The position numbers and the translations under genes were made by a program. Positions 26,112 to 33,327 of a stretch of 34,758 nt of DNA are shown one piece after another; the first letter of the stretch is position 1, and every line of letters begins with the position of its first letter. Under the pieces are notes generated by a model. The model had not been told where the DNA came from, ran no database searches, and saw only the letters and a program-made list of their open reading frames with translations. This DNA is from JAAZXR01 sp040265175. Lineage in GTDB: Bacteria > Myxococcota_A > Polyangia > Nannocystales > Nannocystaceae. The DNA lies in contig JBDQGY010000012.1 of NCBI GenBank assembly GCA_040265175.1, positions 1 to 34,758 of the forward strand. Reading direction: 5' to 3'.

Positions 26112-26200
26112 GGGCGCGGACCAAAGCAAGCCCCGTGCCGGGCATGTTCACCGAGTGCGTGTGTTGGCTCGACCGTCAACTCTAAAGCAGCGCGCGACCA

Positions 26201-26343
26201 CGCCGAAACGACCCTCGGTTTGGGTATGCGCTACCCCCGCCGAAATGACCCGCGGTTCGGGTTTCGGGGTTTCACTACCCCCGCCGAAACGACCCTCGGT
26301 TCGGGTTTCGTCGCGCCGAAATGACCCGCGGTTCGGGTTTCTC
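26201..26343. repeat. Four-copy alternating repeat array (A-B-A-B)
   Basis: Four copies of a roughly 24-base core CGCCGAAAYGACCCKCGGTTYGGG start at 26201, 26238, 26282 and 26314. Copies 1 and 3 share CGAAACGACCCTCGGTT, and copies 2 and 4 share CGAAATGACCCGCGGTT. Each is an imperfect inverted repeat (CGAAA...TTTCG outside ACC...GGT). The array fills the 291 bp between two divergent starts (comM 26111, ligase 26403). No protein is encoded. It could be a REP-like element or a transcription-factor array. Confidence 0.85.
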
Positions 26344-26402
26344 AGTTTCGGGGTTTCGCCTCCGGTTCGTCGGCTACCATGGGCGGCAGCCCCAGGATCT
26401 CT

Positions 26403-27938
26403 ATGAAAACAGCACTCAACATTCGTCACTTTTTGGATCGCGCATCGCTCGTGTATGGCGATCGCCCCGCCATCATCGATGAGCCCGAGCAACCGGCGAG
26501 TCCAATGGCCACACTCAGCTACCGCGAGCTCCACACCGTGAGTCTGCGCATGGCGTTCAACCTAGAGAAACTCGGGATCGGCGTGGGTGATCGCGTGGGC
26601 ATCATCTCCCACAACGCGAGCCGACTGTTGCTGGCTTTGTACGCCGTTCCTGCGTCTGGGCGGGTCCTGGTGCCGATCAACTACCGCCTCAACCCAGCCG
26701 AGGTCCGCTACATCGTAGAACACTCCGGTGTCCGGTTACTGCTCGTGGATCCGGAGCTTGCCGACGCGATGGAGGGGGTGACATGCGAACACAAGGTGAT
26801 CCTTGGCGACGCATCGGACGCGCTTTTGCATCAGGGTGCCGATGTGCTGCCGCCCGTGGAGATTCCCGAGGACAGCACCGCGACCATCAACTACACCAGC
26901 GGCACCACCGCGCGCCCCAAGGGGGTGGAACTCACGCATCGGAATCTGTGGATCAACGCGGTCACGTTCGGATTGCACCTGGGCATCAGCGACAGAGACG
27001 TGTACCTCCACACCCTGCCGACATTTCACTGCAACGGCTGGGGAATGCCCTTTGTTCTCGCGAGCATGGGAGTCCGACAGGTGGTGATCCGAAAAATCGA
27101 CGGCGCGGAGATTCTTCGTCGCGTCGAGGCGCACGGGGTCACGCTCATGAACTGCGCGCCGGCCGTTGTGAACGCGGTGCTTGAGGCCGCGCGAGACTGG
27201 GAGGGCCCGATCCCCGGCCATGGCCGTGTTCGGGTGGTGGTCGCCGGGGCCGCACCACCGACCACCACCATCGAGCGCGTGGAGACTGAGCTGGGCTGGG
27301 AGTTCATTCAGATCTACGGCCTCACCGAGACCTCCCCGCTGCTCACCTTTAATCGCGGTCGGGAGGAGTGGGACCATCTCTCCACCCATGAGCGCGCGCG
27401 ACGGCTGGGGCGCGCCGGTGCGCCCTCCGTTGGCACCGAACTCCGCATTGACGGACACGGTGAGATTCTCGCTCGAAGCAACACCATCCTCGCAGGATAC
27501 TGGGCGCAACCCGAGGCGACCAAGGCGGCCATCGTGGACGGATGGTTCCACACCGGAGACGGGGGGTCGCTGGACGAGGAGGGCTATCTGACCATCTCGG
27601 ACAGAAAGAAAGATGTGATCATCACGGGCGGTGAGAACGTCACCTCCATCGAGGTTGAGGACGCCTTGTTCTCCCACGACGCCGTCGCCGAGGTGGCCGT
27701 GATCGGTGTTCCCCACGAAAAGTGGGGAGAGACAGTCAAGGCCTTGGTGGTGTGCCAGCCAGGCCTTGAGGTGACAGGCCAGGAACTCATCGACCATTGC
27801 CGGGACAGACTGGCCCACTACAAATGTCCGACGAGTGTGGAGTTTCGGACCGAGCTGGCGAGAACGGCGACAGGAAAGCTGCAAAAGTTCCTCCTGCGGG
27901 CGCCGTACTGGGAAGGCTTCGAGCGGCAGATCAACTAA
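26403..27938 (+). CDS. AMP-dependent acyl-CoA ligase (acyl-activating enzyme)
   Basis: 511 residues from the ATG at 26403; an earlier ATG at 26379 is less plausible because it lies near the repeat array. The ANL-superfamily motifs are all present: P-loop YTSGTTARPKGVELTH, HxxPTFHCNGWG, YGLTETSP, WFHTGDGGSLDEEGYLTISDRKKDVIITGGENV, and the C-terminal catalytic lysine in ATGKLQKF. It would activate a carboxylic acid with ATP and CoA through an acyl-adenylate. The P-loop has Ala in place of the more usual Gly after TT, common in medium/long-chain and plant-type acyl-activating enzymes. Substrate length cannot be read. It stands alone, so it may feed beta-oxidation or lipid synthesis. Confidence 0.93.
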   Translation: MKTALNIRHFLDRASLVYGDRPAIIDEPEQPASPMATLSYRELHTVSLRMAFNLEKLGIGVGDRVGIISHNASRLLLALYAVPASGRVLVPINYRLNPAEVRYIVEHSGVRLLLVDPELADAMEGVTCEHKVILGDASDALLHQGADVLPPVEIPEDSTATINYTSGTTARPKGVELTHRNLWINAVTFGLHLGISDRDVYLHTLPTFHCNGWGMPFVLASMGVRQVVIRKIDGAEILRRVEAHGVTLMNCAPAVVNAVLEAARDWEGPIPGHGRVRVVVAGAAPPTTTIERVETELGWEFIQIYGLTETSPLLTFNRGREEWDHLSTHERARRLGRAGAPSVGTELRIDGHGEILARSNTILAGYWAQPEATKAAIVDGWFHTGDGGSLDEEGYLTISDRKKDVIITGGENVTSIEVEDALFSHDAVAEVAVIGVPHEKWGETVKALVVCQPGLEVTGQELIDHCRDRLAHYKCPTSVEFRTELARTATGKLQKFLLRAPYWEGFERQIN

Positions 27939-28013
27939 TCGGTGTGGTCATTTCGTGACGTCACTGGCGGCGCGCAGGTCTTCATGTTGAGCGCTGGTAC
28001 GATTTCGAAGCCC

Positions 28014-28089
28014 CGAAGTCTCGTCCTTGGGGGCTTGCATGACCCCTCCGCGGCCCCAGCCGCGATTCGACGTTCCCAAGGACGCTTCG
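28014..28089. ncRNA. Candidate structured element (nested stem-loop)
   Basis: An outer stem pairs CGAAG (28014-28018) with CTTCG (28085-28089). A 3-base bulge follows, then CGTCCTTGGG (28022-28031) pairs perfectly with CCCAAGGACG (28075-28084). Inside, CGCGGC (28049-28054) and GCCGCG (28059-28064) form a 6-bp hairpin with a 4-nt loop. A rival stem, AAGCCCC (28008-28014) with GGGGCTT (28030-28036), overlaps the outer stem, so the two folds exclude each other. Read from the sequence by eye; strand and function unknown. Confidence 0.4.
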
Positions 28090-28355
28090 CGGGATGCGGA
28101 TCTCGCAGTGCCCTCAGATAGTTTGCATCATGGTCTGGCTCATGCGTGACCGGCTACCCAGCGCATCTGCGTTTTTAAGGGACACGAGACCTGGCGGGGA
28201 GCACCCATGAGGCGCGGCGAGTGACACGCGACGCCACCACGGTGCGACATCCGCTCCACATCACCAACCATGGTCACCGTCGCATTCTTGAGTTACCATA
28301 TGTCAGGAAATAGCCGGTCCGGCGAATGGGTAGTAGATGAATCTGTATTGCCATT

Positions 28356-28384
28356 GGTGACCTCTCTGTGGTGGAGAGTTCACC
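28356..28384 (+). promoter_or_regulatory. Leader stem-loop before the Cys-repeat lipoprotein gene
   Basis: GGTGA-C-CTCTC (28356-28366) pairs with GAGAG-T-TCACC (28374-28384), a 10-bp stem with one mismatch and a 7-nt loop, ending 56 bp before the start at 28441. It could be a 5' leader structure or an operator for a dimeric regulator. Confidence 0.35.
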
Positions 28385-28440
28385 TCCCTTGGAGCACCTC
28401 CTCACCGTGCGTCTAGTAGTTCCCACCCTCTTAACGAACG

Positions 28441-29331
28441 ATGCTCATCGCCTCCATGCGCCCCTCTCTCCGTTTTCTCCCCCCCTTGTTGCTCCTCTCC
28501 CTCATGAGCGGCGCCTGCGACAAAAAGGAGGGAGACACCGCGGCAGTGTCGGGAACCACGGCCGCCTCGAGCGACACGGAGACCTCTGCGGACGGGGACA
28601 CCACGGACGTTGGCGCCACCGAATCGAGCGCCGACGGTGGGTCCTCGCAGGGTGACGAATCGACGACCGGAGATCCTGGGCCATGCGGCCCACTGGAGAC
28701 CATGTGTGACGACGAGTGTGTCGACCTCCAAACGACGAACATCCACTGCGGCGCCTGCGACAACGTGTGCACCGTCGAAACCACCTGCGTCGCCGGAGAG
28801 TGTGCCCCCAAGTGCACCCCGGACGAGGCATGGTGTTTCAACACCTGCGTTGATCTCGACTCGGATCCCGACAATTGTGGCGCATGTTTCAATGACTGCG
28901 GCTCCCCCAACACCTGTGAAGGCGGCACCTGCGTCGATCAATGTGGCGACCTCACCTACTGCGGCGGAACCACCGACGCCTGCGTCGACCTCTCCATCGA
29001 CCCCGACAACTGCGGCACCTGTGGTAACGACTGCGGCTCCCCCAATACCTGTGAGACGGGTACCTGCGTCGATGGATGCGGCGACCTCTCCTACTGCGAG
29101 GACAGCGACGCGTGCGTCGACCTTGAAAACGACCCGATCAATTGCGGCGAGTGCGGGACGCAGTGCCTCGACGGGGGCCTCTACCTCGTCGGATGCGAAC
29201 AAGGGCTCTGCCAGACATGCGGCGTCATCGCGCCGGGCACCATCGAGTGCTGCGTGGTAGCCACCGGCTGCCTGTGCGTGGATCCAGATTGGATCTGTGA
29301 CGAGCTCTGCTTTTGTGTCCCGCCTCCGTGA
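28441..29331 (+). CDS. Cys-repeat lipoprotein (myxobacterial type)
   Basis: 296 residues; an ATG five codons later (28456) is an equal start. The signal ends LMSGAC, a lipobox-like site followed by Asp. A Ser/Thr/Asp/Gly-rich spacer of about 50 residues follows. The rest consists of Cys-rich repeats with consensus CVDLxxDPDNCGxCxNDCGSPNTCxxGTCV. Two near-identical copies lie 45 residues apart (135 bp, starting near 28897 and 29032), flanked by less regular ones. The C-terminus ends in ECCVVATGCLCVD. Repeats of this kind are frequent in secreted myxobacterial proteins and are probably disulfide-bonded surface domains; no enzymatic role is known. It stands alone after a 502-bp leader region. 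Confidence 0.9.
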   Translation: MLIASMRPSLRFLPPLLLLSLMSGACDKKEGDTAAVSGTTAASSDTETSADGDTTDVGATESSADGGSSQGDESTTGDPGPCGPLETMCDDECVDLQTTNIHCGACDNVCTVETTCVAGECAPKCTPDEAWCFNTCVDLDSDPDNCGACFNDCGSPNTCEGGTCVDQCGDLTYCGGTTDACVDLSIDPDNCGTCGNDCGSPNTCETGTCVDGCGDLSYCEDSDACVDLENDPINCGECGTQCLDGGLYLVGCEQGLCQTCGVIAPGTIECCVVATGCLCVDPDWICDELCFCVPPP

Positions 29332-29374
29332 GGGCGTCGGAGACGTCGTCTGATGGGGAGGCCGCTCGCGCGAG

Positions 29375-30001
29375 TCACAGAGCGGATGTCGACGTGACCG
29401 CGCCTGCACGCAGTCGCGGCAGCTCCACGATGCGGAGCGTCTTGGTATGGGAGGCCTCCAGGACCACCGGCGGTGCCGCCCCCGCGCGCGCCGCCTCGTC
29501 CCATCGCGCGGCGCACAGGCACCAGCGGTCCCCCGGGTTCAGACCCGGGAACCCAAACTGCGGTCGCGGCGTCGAGAGGTCGTTGCCCCGGGCGGCCGTG
29601 AACGCCAAGAATGTTTCGGTGAGTTCGGCGCACACCACGTGCACGCCCGCATCTCTCGCGTCGGTGCGGCAGTAGCCGTCTCGAAACCATCCGGTCATCG
29701 GATCGGTGCCGCACGCCGCGAGCGGTTCGCCTAGCACGTTGACCGCGGCAGCGGTGGTGTTCAAGGGTTCATCCACCTCGCAACGATCGTCGGGACCGAT
29801 CCCTAGACAGCGTGGTGCTGTCCCCGGCTCCGCGCGCGTTCGAGCCGGGGTTGAATCGAGCCTCGACGCCGTACTTTGTGGCACCACTGCGCCGCCGCGT
29901 TCCTGGGTCGAATCTCCAGGCCCCGCGCACGCGCACGCGCACGACAGGACAAGCGCCCCGGCGCCGGCGATATGGGTCACGCTGCGTCTGGCGCGTCTCA
30001 T
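29375..30001 (-). CDS. DUF2237-domain protein with export signal
   Basis: 208 residues. The C-terminal 120 residues match the DUF2237 family closely: NVLGEPLAACGTDPMTGWFRDGYC, DAGVHVVCAELTETFLAF, RGNDLSTP, FPGLNPGDRWCLCAARWDEA and PPVVLEASHTKTLRIV. DUF2237 proteins are normally small cytosolic proteins of about 120 residues with no known function. Here an N-terminal extension of about 75 residues begins with basic residues and a hydrophobic stretch (HIAGAGALVLSCACACAG), consistent with a lipoprotein or Sec signal, then an Arg/Pro/Ser spacer. The protein is therefore probably exported. It is convergent with the upstream lipoprotein gene and divergent from the FAD enzyme at 30082. Confidence 0.88.
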   Translation of the reverse strand: MRRARRSVTHIAGAGALVLSCACACAGPGDSTQERGGAVVPQSTASRLDSTPARTRAEPGTAPRCLGIGPDDRCEVDEPLNTTAAAVNVLGEPLAACGTDPMTGWFRDGYCRTDARDAGVHVVCAELTETFLAFTAARGNDLSTPRPQFGFPGLNPGDRWCLCAARWDEAARAGAAPPVVLEASHTKTLRIVELPRLRAGAVTSTSAL

Positions 30002-30081
30002 AGGGGAAGTCTGGTCGAAATCCCGTGAATGTCATGCCCGCCTGATCCCATTTTCCGTGTTCGGCGCTATCTTTCACGGGC

Positions 30082-31359
30082 GTGAACCACCCTCCCTCCA
30101 CCTCGAACGCCGTCATCGTAGGCGCGGGTCTCGCGGGGCTGGTGTGCGCCCGGGTCCTCCAGCGCGCAGGGGTCACTGTGAAGGTATTCGAGGCCAGCGA
30201 CGATGTGGGCGGGAGGGTGCGCAGCGATCGACGCGAGGGTTTTATCCTCGATCGGGGGTTTCAAATTCTCCTGCGGGGCTACCCGGAGATCGGGCGACAC
30301 CTGGACCTTGAGGCGCTGGACCTGCGGTCGTTTCAGGCCGGGGCCCGCGTGTGGCATCACGACCGGTTTGAACACCTCGGCGATCCCCTCCGCGATCCAC
30401 GATCGCTTTGGCCCACGCTCCGCGCCCGTTGCTCCTCGTTGGGCGACAAGCTCGCGATTCTTCGTTTGCGTCACATGGTGTCGCGGGGCGGCCCCTACGC
30501 CGCGGCCCATCGCCCCGACATGCCCACCCGGGAGCTTTTGCGGGAGTTGGGATTCACCCCACACTTTGTGCAGACGTTCTTTCGACCGTTCCTCGGAGGA
30601 ATCTTCTTGGAGCCCGACCTCGGCACCTCCAGTCGTTTCTTTGAGTTTGTCTTCCGTATGTTCTCGATGGACGAGGCCGTGGTGCCCGCAAAGGGCATGG
30701 GCATGATCTCCCAGCAGCTCGCGGCTGGGCTGCTGCCGCAGACCGTCCAGTGCGACGCCCCGGTCGCCCGGGTCCACGCCAAGGGAGTGACGCTCTCGGA
30801 CGGCTCCACCCACGCGGCCGACGCGGTGTTTGTGGGGTGTCAACACCCCGCCGCCGCCGCGCTTGTGCCCTCGCTCCAACCGCGGGCAGAGCGTTCCGTC
30901 ACCAACGTGTACTTTGACGCGCCAGCGCCCCCCGCCTCAGGCGCCATCTTGCACCTGCGGGGCACAGATCCCGGCCCCGTCAACAACCTGCACGTCCCCT
31001 CCGAGGTGAGCCCACACGTAGCCCCCCCCGGGCGCGCCCTCGTGAGCGTGACCTGCCTCGGGCTCTACCCCGATCCTGAGCGCCTGCTCACCGACGCCCG
31101 AGCACAGCTGACGCGATGGTTCGGCCCCGCCTTCGACTCCTGGAGGATCCTCGCCCACTACTCCATCGCCCACGCCCTCCCCGCGCAGCCCGTGGGCGCG
31201 CTCGAACCTTGGGCGCGCCCCAACCTCACGCCCGAGGGTGTCTTTGTGTGCGGAGACCACCTGGACCAGGCCTCCATCGACGGCGCCATGGCCTCGGGGC
31301 GCCGGGCCGCGGAGGCCTATCTCGCGCGAGACAGAGATGGCGTGACCGCGCCCGCGTGA
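30082..31359 (+). CDS. FAD-dependent amine-oxidase-like oxidoreductase
   Basis: 425 residues from a GTG at 30082. The dinucleotide-binding motif is NAVIVGAGLAGLVCARVL, followed by VFEASDDVGGRVRS (the GG motif) and DRGFQILLRGYPE. The C-terminus GVFVCGDHLDQASIDGAMASGRRAAEAYL is the FAD-contacting segment of the amine oxidase/phytoene desaturase/protoporphyrinogen oxidase superfamily. No signal peptide or membrane segment is seen. Substrate type (amine, carotenoid or porphyrin) cannot be decided. It sits 80 bp from the divergent DUF2237 gene. Motifs are intact and length is normal. Confidence 0.92.
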   Translation: MNHPPSTSNAVIVGAGLAGLVCARVLQRAGVTVKVFEASDDVGGRVRSDRREGFILDRGFQILLRGYPEIGRHLDLEALDLRSFQAGARVWHHDRFEHLGDPLRDPRSLWPTLRARCSSLGDKLAILRLRHMVSRGGPYAAAHRPDMPTRELLRELGFTPHFVQTFFRPFLGGIFLEPDLGTSSRFFEFVFRMFSMDEAVVPAKGMGMISQQLAAGLLPQTVQCDAPVARVHAKGVTLSDGSTHAADAVFVGCQHPAAAALVPSLQPRAERSVTNVYFDAPAPPASGAILHLRGTDPGPVNNLHVPSEVSPHVAPPGRALVSVTCLGLYPDPERLLTDARAQLTRWFGPAFDSWRILAHYSIAHALPAQPVGALEPWARPNLTPEGVFVCGDHLDQASIDGAMASGRRAAEAYLARDRDGVTAPA

Positions 31360-31436
31360 CTCGAACACCTCCGGGTCGTCGAACCGCGCTCCGCAGCGAC
31401 CGCGCCAACCACCGGGGGGGCGGCGTGACCCCGCCC

Positions 31437-31958
31437 CTACGCCCCCGTCAATGTCCGCAGCCGATGGGCCTGCGCGGCCCCCACCACCGGGAGCTTCGAT
31501 GCGTCGAGCAAGCCGACTTGAGCGAGCAAGGATCCTTGGTCCCAATAAATGTGCTCGTGGGCGACCTTGTCCCCCTCGAACTTCATCACGACCACGTGTG
31601 GAAGCTCGACAAACTTGCCGGTCGGGGGGACCCCCGGGAGCATGAACTCGATGGCGACATCGTGTGTAAAGGTCAAAATGAGCTCGTCCACAACGCTGTC
31701 CGCGCCCACCGTGCGAGAGACGGGGATCACCTGCGTATCCTCGGGCATCTTCCCCACGAGGTGCCGAGCGTAAAAGGCCCGCACCCCCTCGTGCCCCTCT
31801 CCTCCCGTCAAGGTGACCACGTTGTGCACATAGGGGTTGTCGCTCATGGTCGCCATGGCTGCGTCCACGTCTTTGTCAACGAACTCTGTGGTCACGTGTG
31901 CGTCGAACAACGCTCCCAGATCTGGGCGCGGGGGCGAATTATGGATCGCGTCGGTCAT
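31437..31958 (-). CDS. SnoaL-like/NTF2-fold protein
   Basis: 173 residues from the ATG at 31958, placed where the open frame starts to resemble a protein; the longer upstream part is low-quality sequence. AHVTTEFVDKDVDAAMATM, followed by VHNVVTLTGG, HEGVRAFYARHLVGKMP and VVVMKFEGDKVAHEHIYWDQGSLLAQVGLL, matches the SnoaL/ester-cyclase group of the NTF2 superfamily. These are small cone-shaped proteins that act as polyketide cyclases, isomerases or hydrolases. A specific reaction is not assignable. It is convergent with the FAD gene (77-bp gap). Confidence 0.88.
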   Translation of the reverse strand: MTDAIHNSPPRPDLGALFDAHVTTEFVDKDVDAAMATMSDNPYVHNVVTLTGGEGHEGVRAFYARHLVGKMPEDTQVIPVSRTVGADSVVDELILTFTHDVAIEFMLPGVPPTGKFVELPHVVVMKFEGDKVAHEHIYWDQGSLLAQVGLLDASKLPVVGAAQAHRLRTLTGA

Positions 31959-32099
31959 TTTTTTACTCGCTCTTTCAAACCACCGACGATAGCGCACCGC
32001 ACCGTCGGTCCCTCGAATATACACGTCGAACCGGGCAGCAGTTCCGTCAATCCCTAGAGCCCACCAGACCGGGTCACGTACCCCAAAACGCAGACTGCC

Positions 32100-32137
32100 G
32101 CCTGAGCGGAGGACGAGCCCACGGCCTCCGCTCAGGC
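32100..32137. terminator. 13-bp perfect hairpin in a divergent intergenic region
   Basis: GCCTGAGCGGAGG (32100-32112) and CCTCCGCTCAGGC (32125-32137) pair without mismatch around a 12-nt loop. On the minus strand a TTTT occurs 9 bases past the stem, but no T-run lies on the plus side. The 294-bp region 31959-32252 separates two divergent genes and otherwise holds an A8 tract near 32199 but nothing else I can name. A terminator is not expected there, so it may also be a small-RNA or leader element. Confidence 0.4.
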
Positions 32138-32252
32138 AGATCCATACACCAAGCGCGCCCCGACCTGCGATCTCCGTCCTTCGCGCATTCGACCGCGGAA
32201 AAAAAATATCCACCCCGCGTCAAGTATTGGGCCACGACGCGAACGGCTCCAC

Positions 32253-33206
32253 ATGACAACGTTCACTTCTCCGCTCTCCTCCCGAGCTACCTCGCTCCAA
32301 ACAGCCGCGTGCGCCCTCGGCTTCTCCCTCGCCGCACTCACCGCGCCTACCGCCAACGCCAACCCCACCCTCGTCGAAATCTGTCACACGAACGGGAACG
32401 GCACCGTGTCGTCCCTGTTCGTGAACGCCAACGCGGTGCCGGCGCTGCTCGCCCAAGGGCACACCCTTCCGGGTACCTGGCACCTCGACGCCGACAATGA
32501 CGGCTTCGGTGATCCCAACAACACGGTCGTGGCCTGCGGCGCCCCCGTGGGCTACGTGGACAACGGCGACGACTGCGACGACAGCGACCCCAACCTCGCC
32601 CTCAACTGCGACAGCGTCAGCTTTGGCACCTGCCTCGACGCCACCGAGACCACCACCTGTGATGTGGACCTCGTGTCGGGCGCGGTCAGCTGTGACAACG
32701 GCGCGCCGATCTCTTTGTACGCAGGGAGCGCCGGCCGCTACACGTTCCGCTTGGATATGTCCGCGTGGACCGCGGTGTCAGCGGTGATGGACCTCAACAG
32801 CCCCACCGGCTACTGGTTCAACCTCGGCAACTCCCGCACCAACAACGGCTGGTCCGGCGACGGGAGCACCAACACCAACGACTCCGAGGCCAACGCCTAC
32901 AACCAGGGCATGCACCTTTACCGCAGCGACTTCGACGGCAGCACCAACGCCTTATCTACGCCCGCCCTCGTGCCGAGTCAGGACGTGGCCACCGCCACCG
33001 CCTGCGACGGTTACTTCGCCTACGAATCGAGCGTCGGTTTTGACGAGGTCTACGACCCCCACATCATGCAAATCGACGGGGACGAGCCCGATCCGCAGGC
33101 GGGCGGCATGAACGACCAGCTGCTGTGGCTCGGCGTCAACCAGGTCGTGAACGGCGGCCGCACCGGGACCGGCGTGGAATCGTTGACGGTTGTGTTCGGT
33201 CGCTAG
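32253..33206 (+). CDS. Secreted protein with MopE-like metal-binding motif
   Basis: 317 residues. A Sec signal ends about residue 36 (LTAPTANANP). Then WHLDADNDGFGDPNN, followed by GYVDNGDDCDDSDPN, is the MopE-type (PF11617-like) repeat, usually a copper- or calcium-binding Asp-rich motif. A second half contains Cys pairs (CLDATETTTC, DVDLVSGAVSC) and a beta-rich domain ending GRTGTGVESLTVVFGR. This resembles secreted Cu- or Ca-binding surface proteins. A strong hairpin lies 16 bp after the stop. The Asp-rich motif is visible; the metal identity is inferred. Start: ATG at 32253. Confidence 0.88.
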   Translation: MTTFTSPLSSRATSLQTAACALGFSLAALTAPTANANPTLVEICHTNGNGTVSSLFVNANAVPALLAQGHTLPGTWHLDADNDGFGDPNNTVVACGAPVGYVDNGDDCDDSDPNLALNCDSVSFGTCLDATETTTCDVDLVSGAVSCDNGAPISLYAGSAGRYTFRLDMSAWTAVSAVMDLNSPTGYWFNLGNSRTNNGWSGDGSTNTNDSEANAYNQGMHLYRSDFDGSTNALSTPALVPSQDVATATACDGYFAYESSVGFDEVYDPHIMQIDGDEPDPQAGGMNDQLLWLGVNQVVNGGRTGTGVESLTVVFGR

Positions 33207-33222
33207 CGTCCTCTTTACTCTC

Positions 33223-33273
33223 CGCCCCTGCTCGTTGGAACGTCCACTCGACGCCTCCAACGCCGCAGGGGCG
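33223..33273. terminator. Long three-part hairpin, likely bidirectional terminator
   Basis: Stem 1, CGCCCCTGC/GCAGGGGCG (33223-33231/33265-33273), is followed by stem 2, CGTTGGA/TCCAACG (33233-33239/33256-33262), and a short stem 3, CGTC/GACG, giving about 20 pairs in total with small bulges and a 5-nt loop. It lies 16 bp past the stop of the MopE-like gene and 54 bp before the stop of the convergent IgGFc-like gene. No clear T-run follows either side. Confidence 0.6.
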
Positions 33274-33327
33274 CTGTCGTTCTTGGCTCCAAAACATCTG
33301 CGACGTCGACGCCGTAGCCACCCGGGC

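Larger units (their letters stand above)
27939..28440. other. 502-bp gene-free stretch with structured DNA
   Basis: No coding region with a recognisable protein is seen between the ligase and the Cys-repeat lipoprotein. The stretch contains the palindrome GTGACGTCAC (27955-27964), a nested stem-loop (28014-28089) with a competing alternative stem, and a leader hairpin (28356-28384) shortly before the next gene. The DNA is slightly less GC-rich than the flanking genes. A small RNA is possible but unproven. Confidence 0.6.

Noticed and set aside
26201..26343. Possible CRISPR array
   Set aside because: Four copies only, spacings of 32-44 bp with almost no unique spacer, diverging copies and no cas genes nearby.
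27955..27964. GTGACGTCAC palindrome after the acyl-CoA ligase
   Set aside because: A 10-bp palindrome 17 bp past a stop codon is easily expected by chance; no partner site seen.
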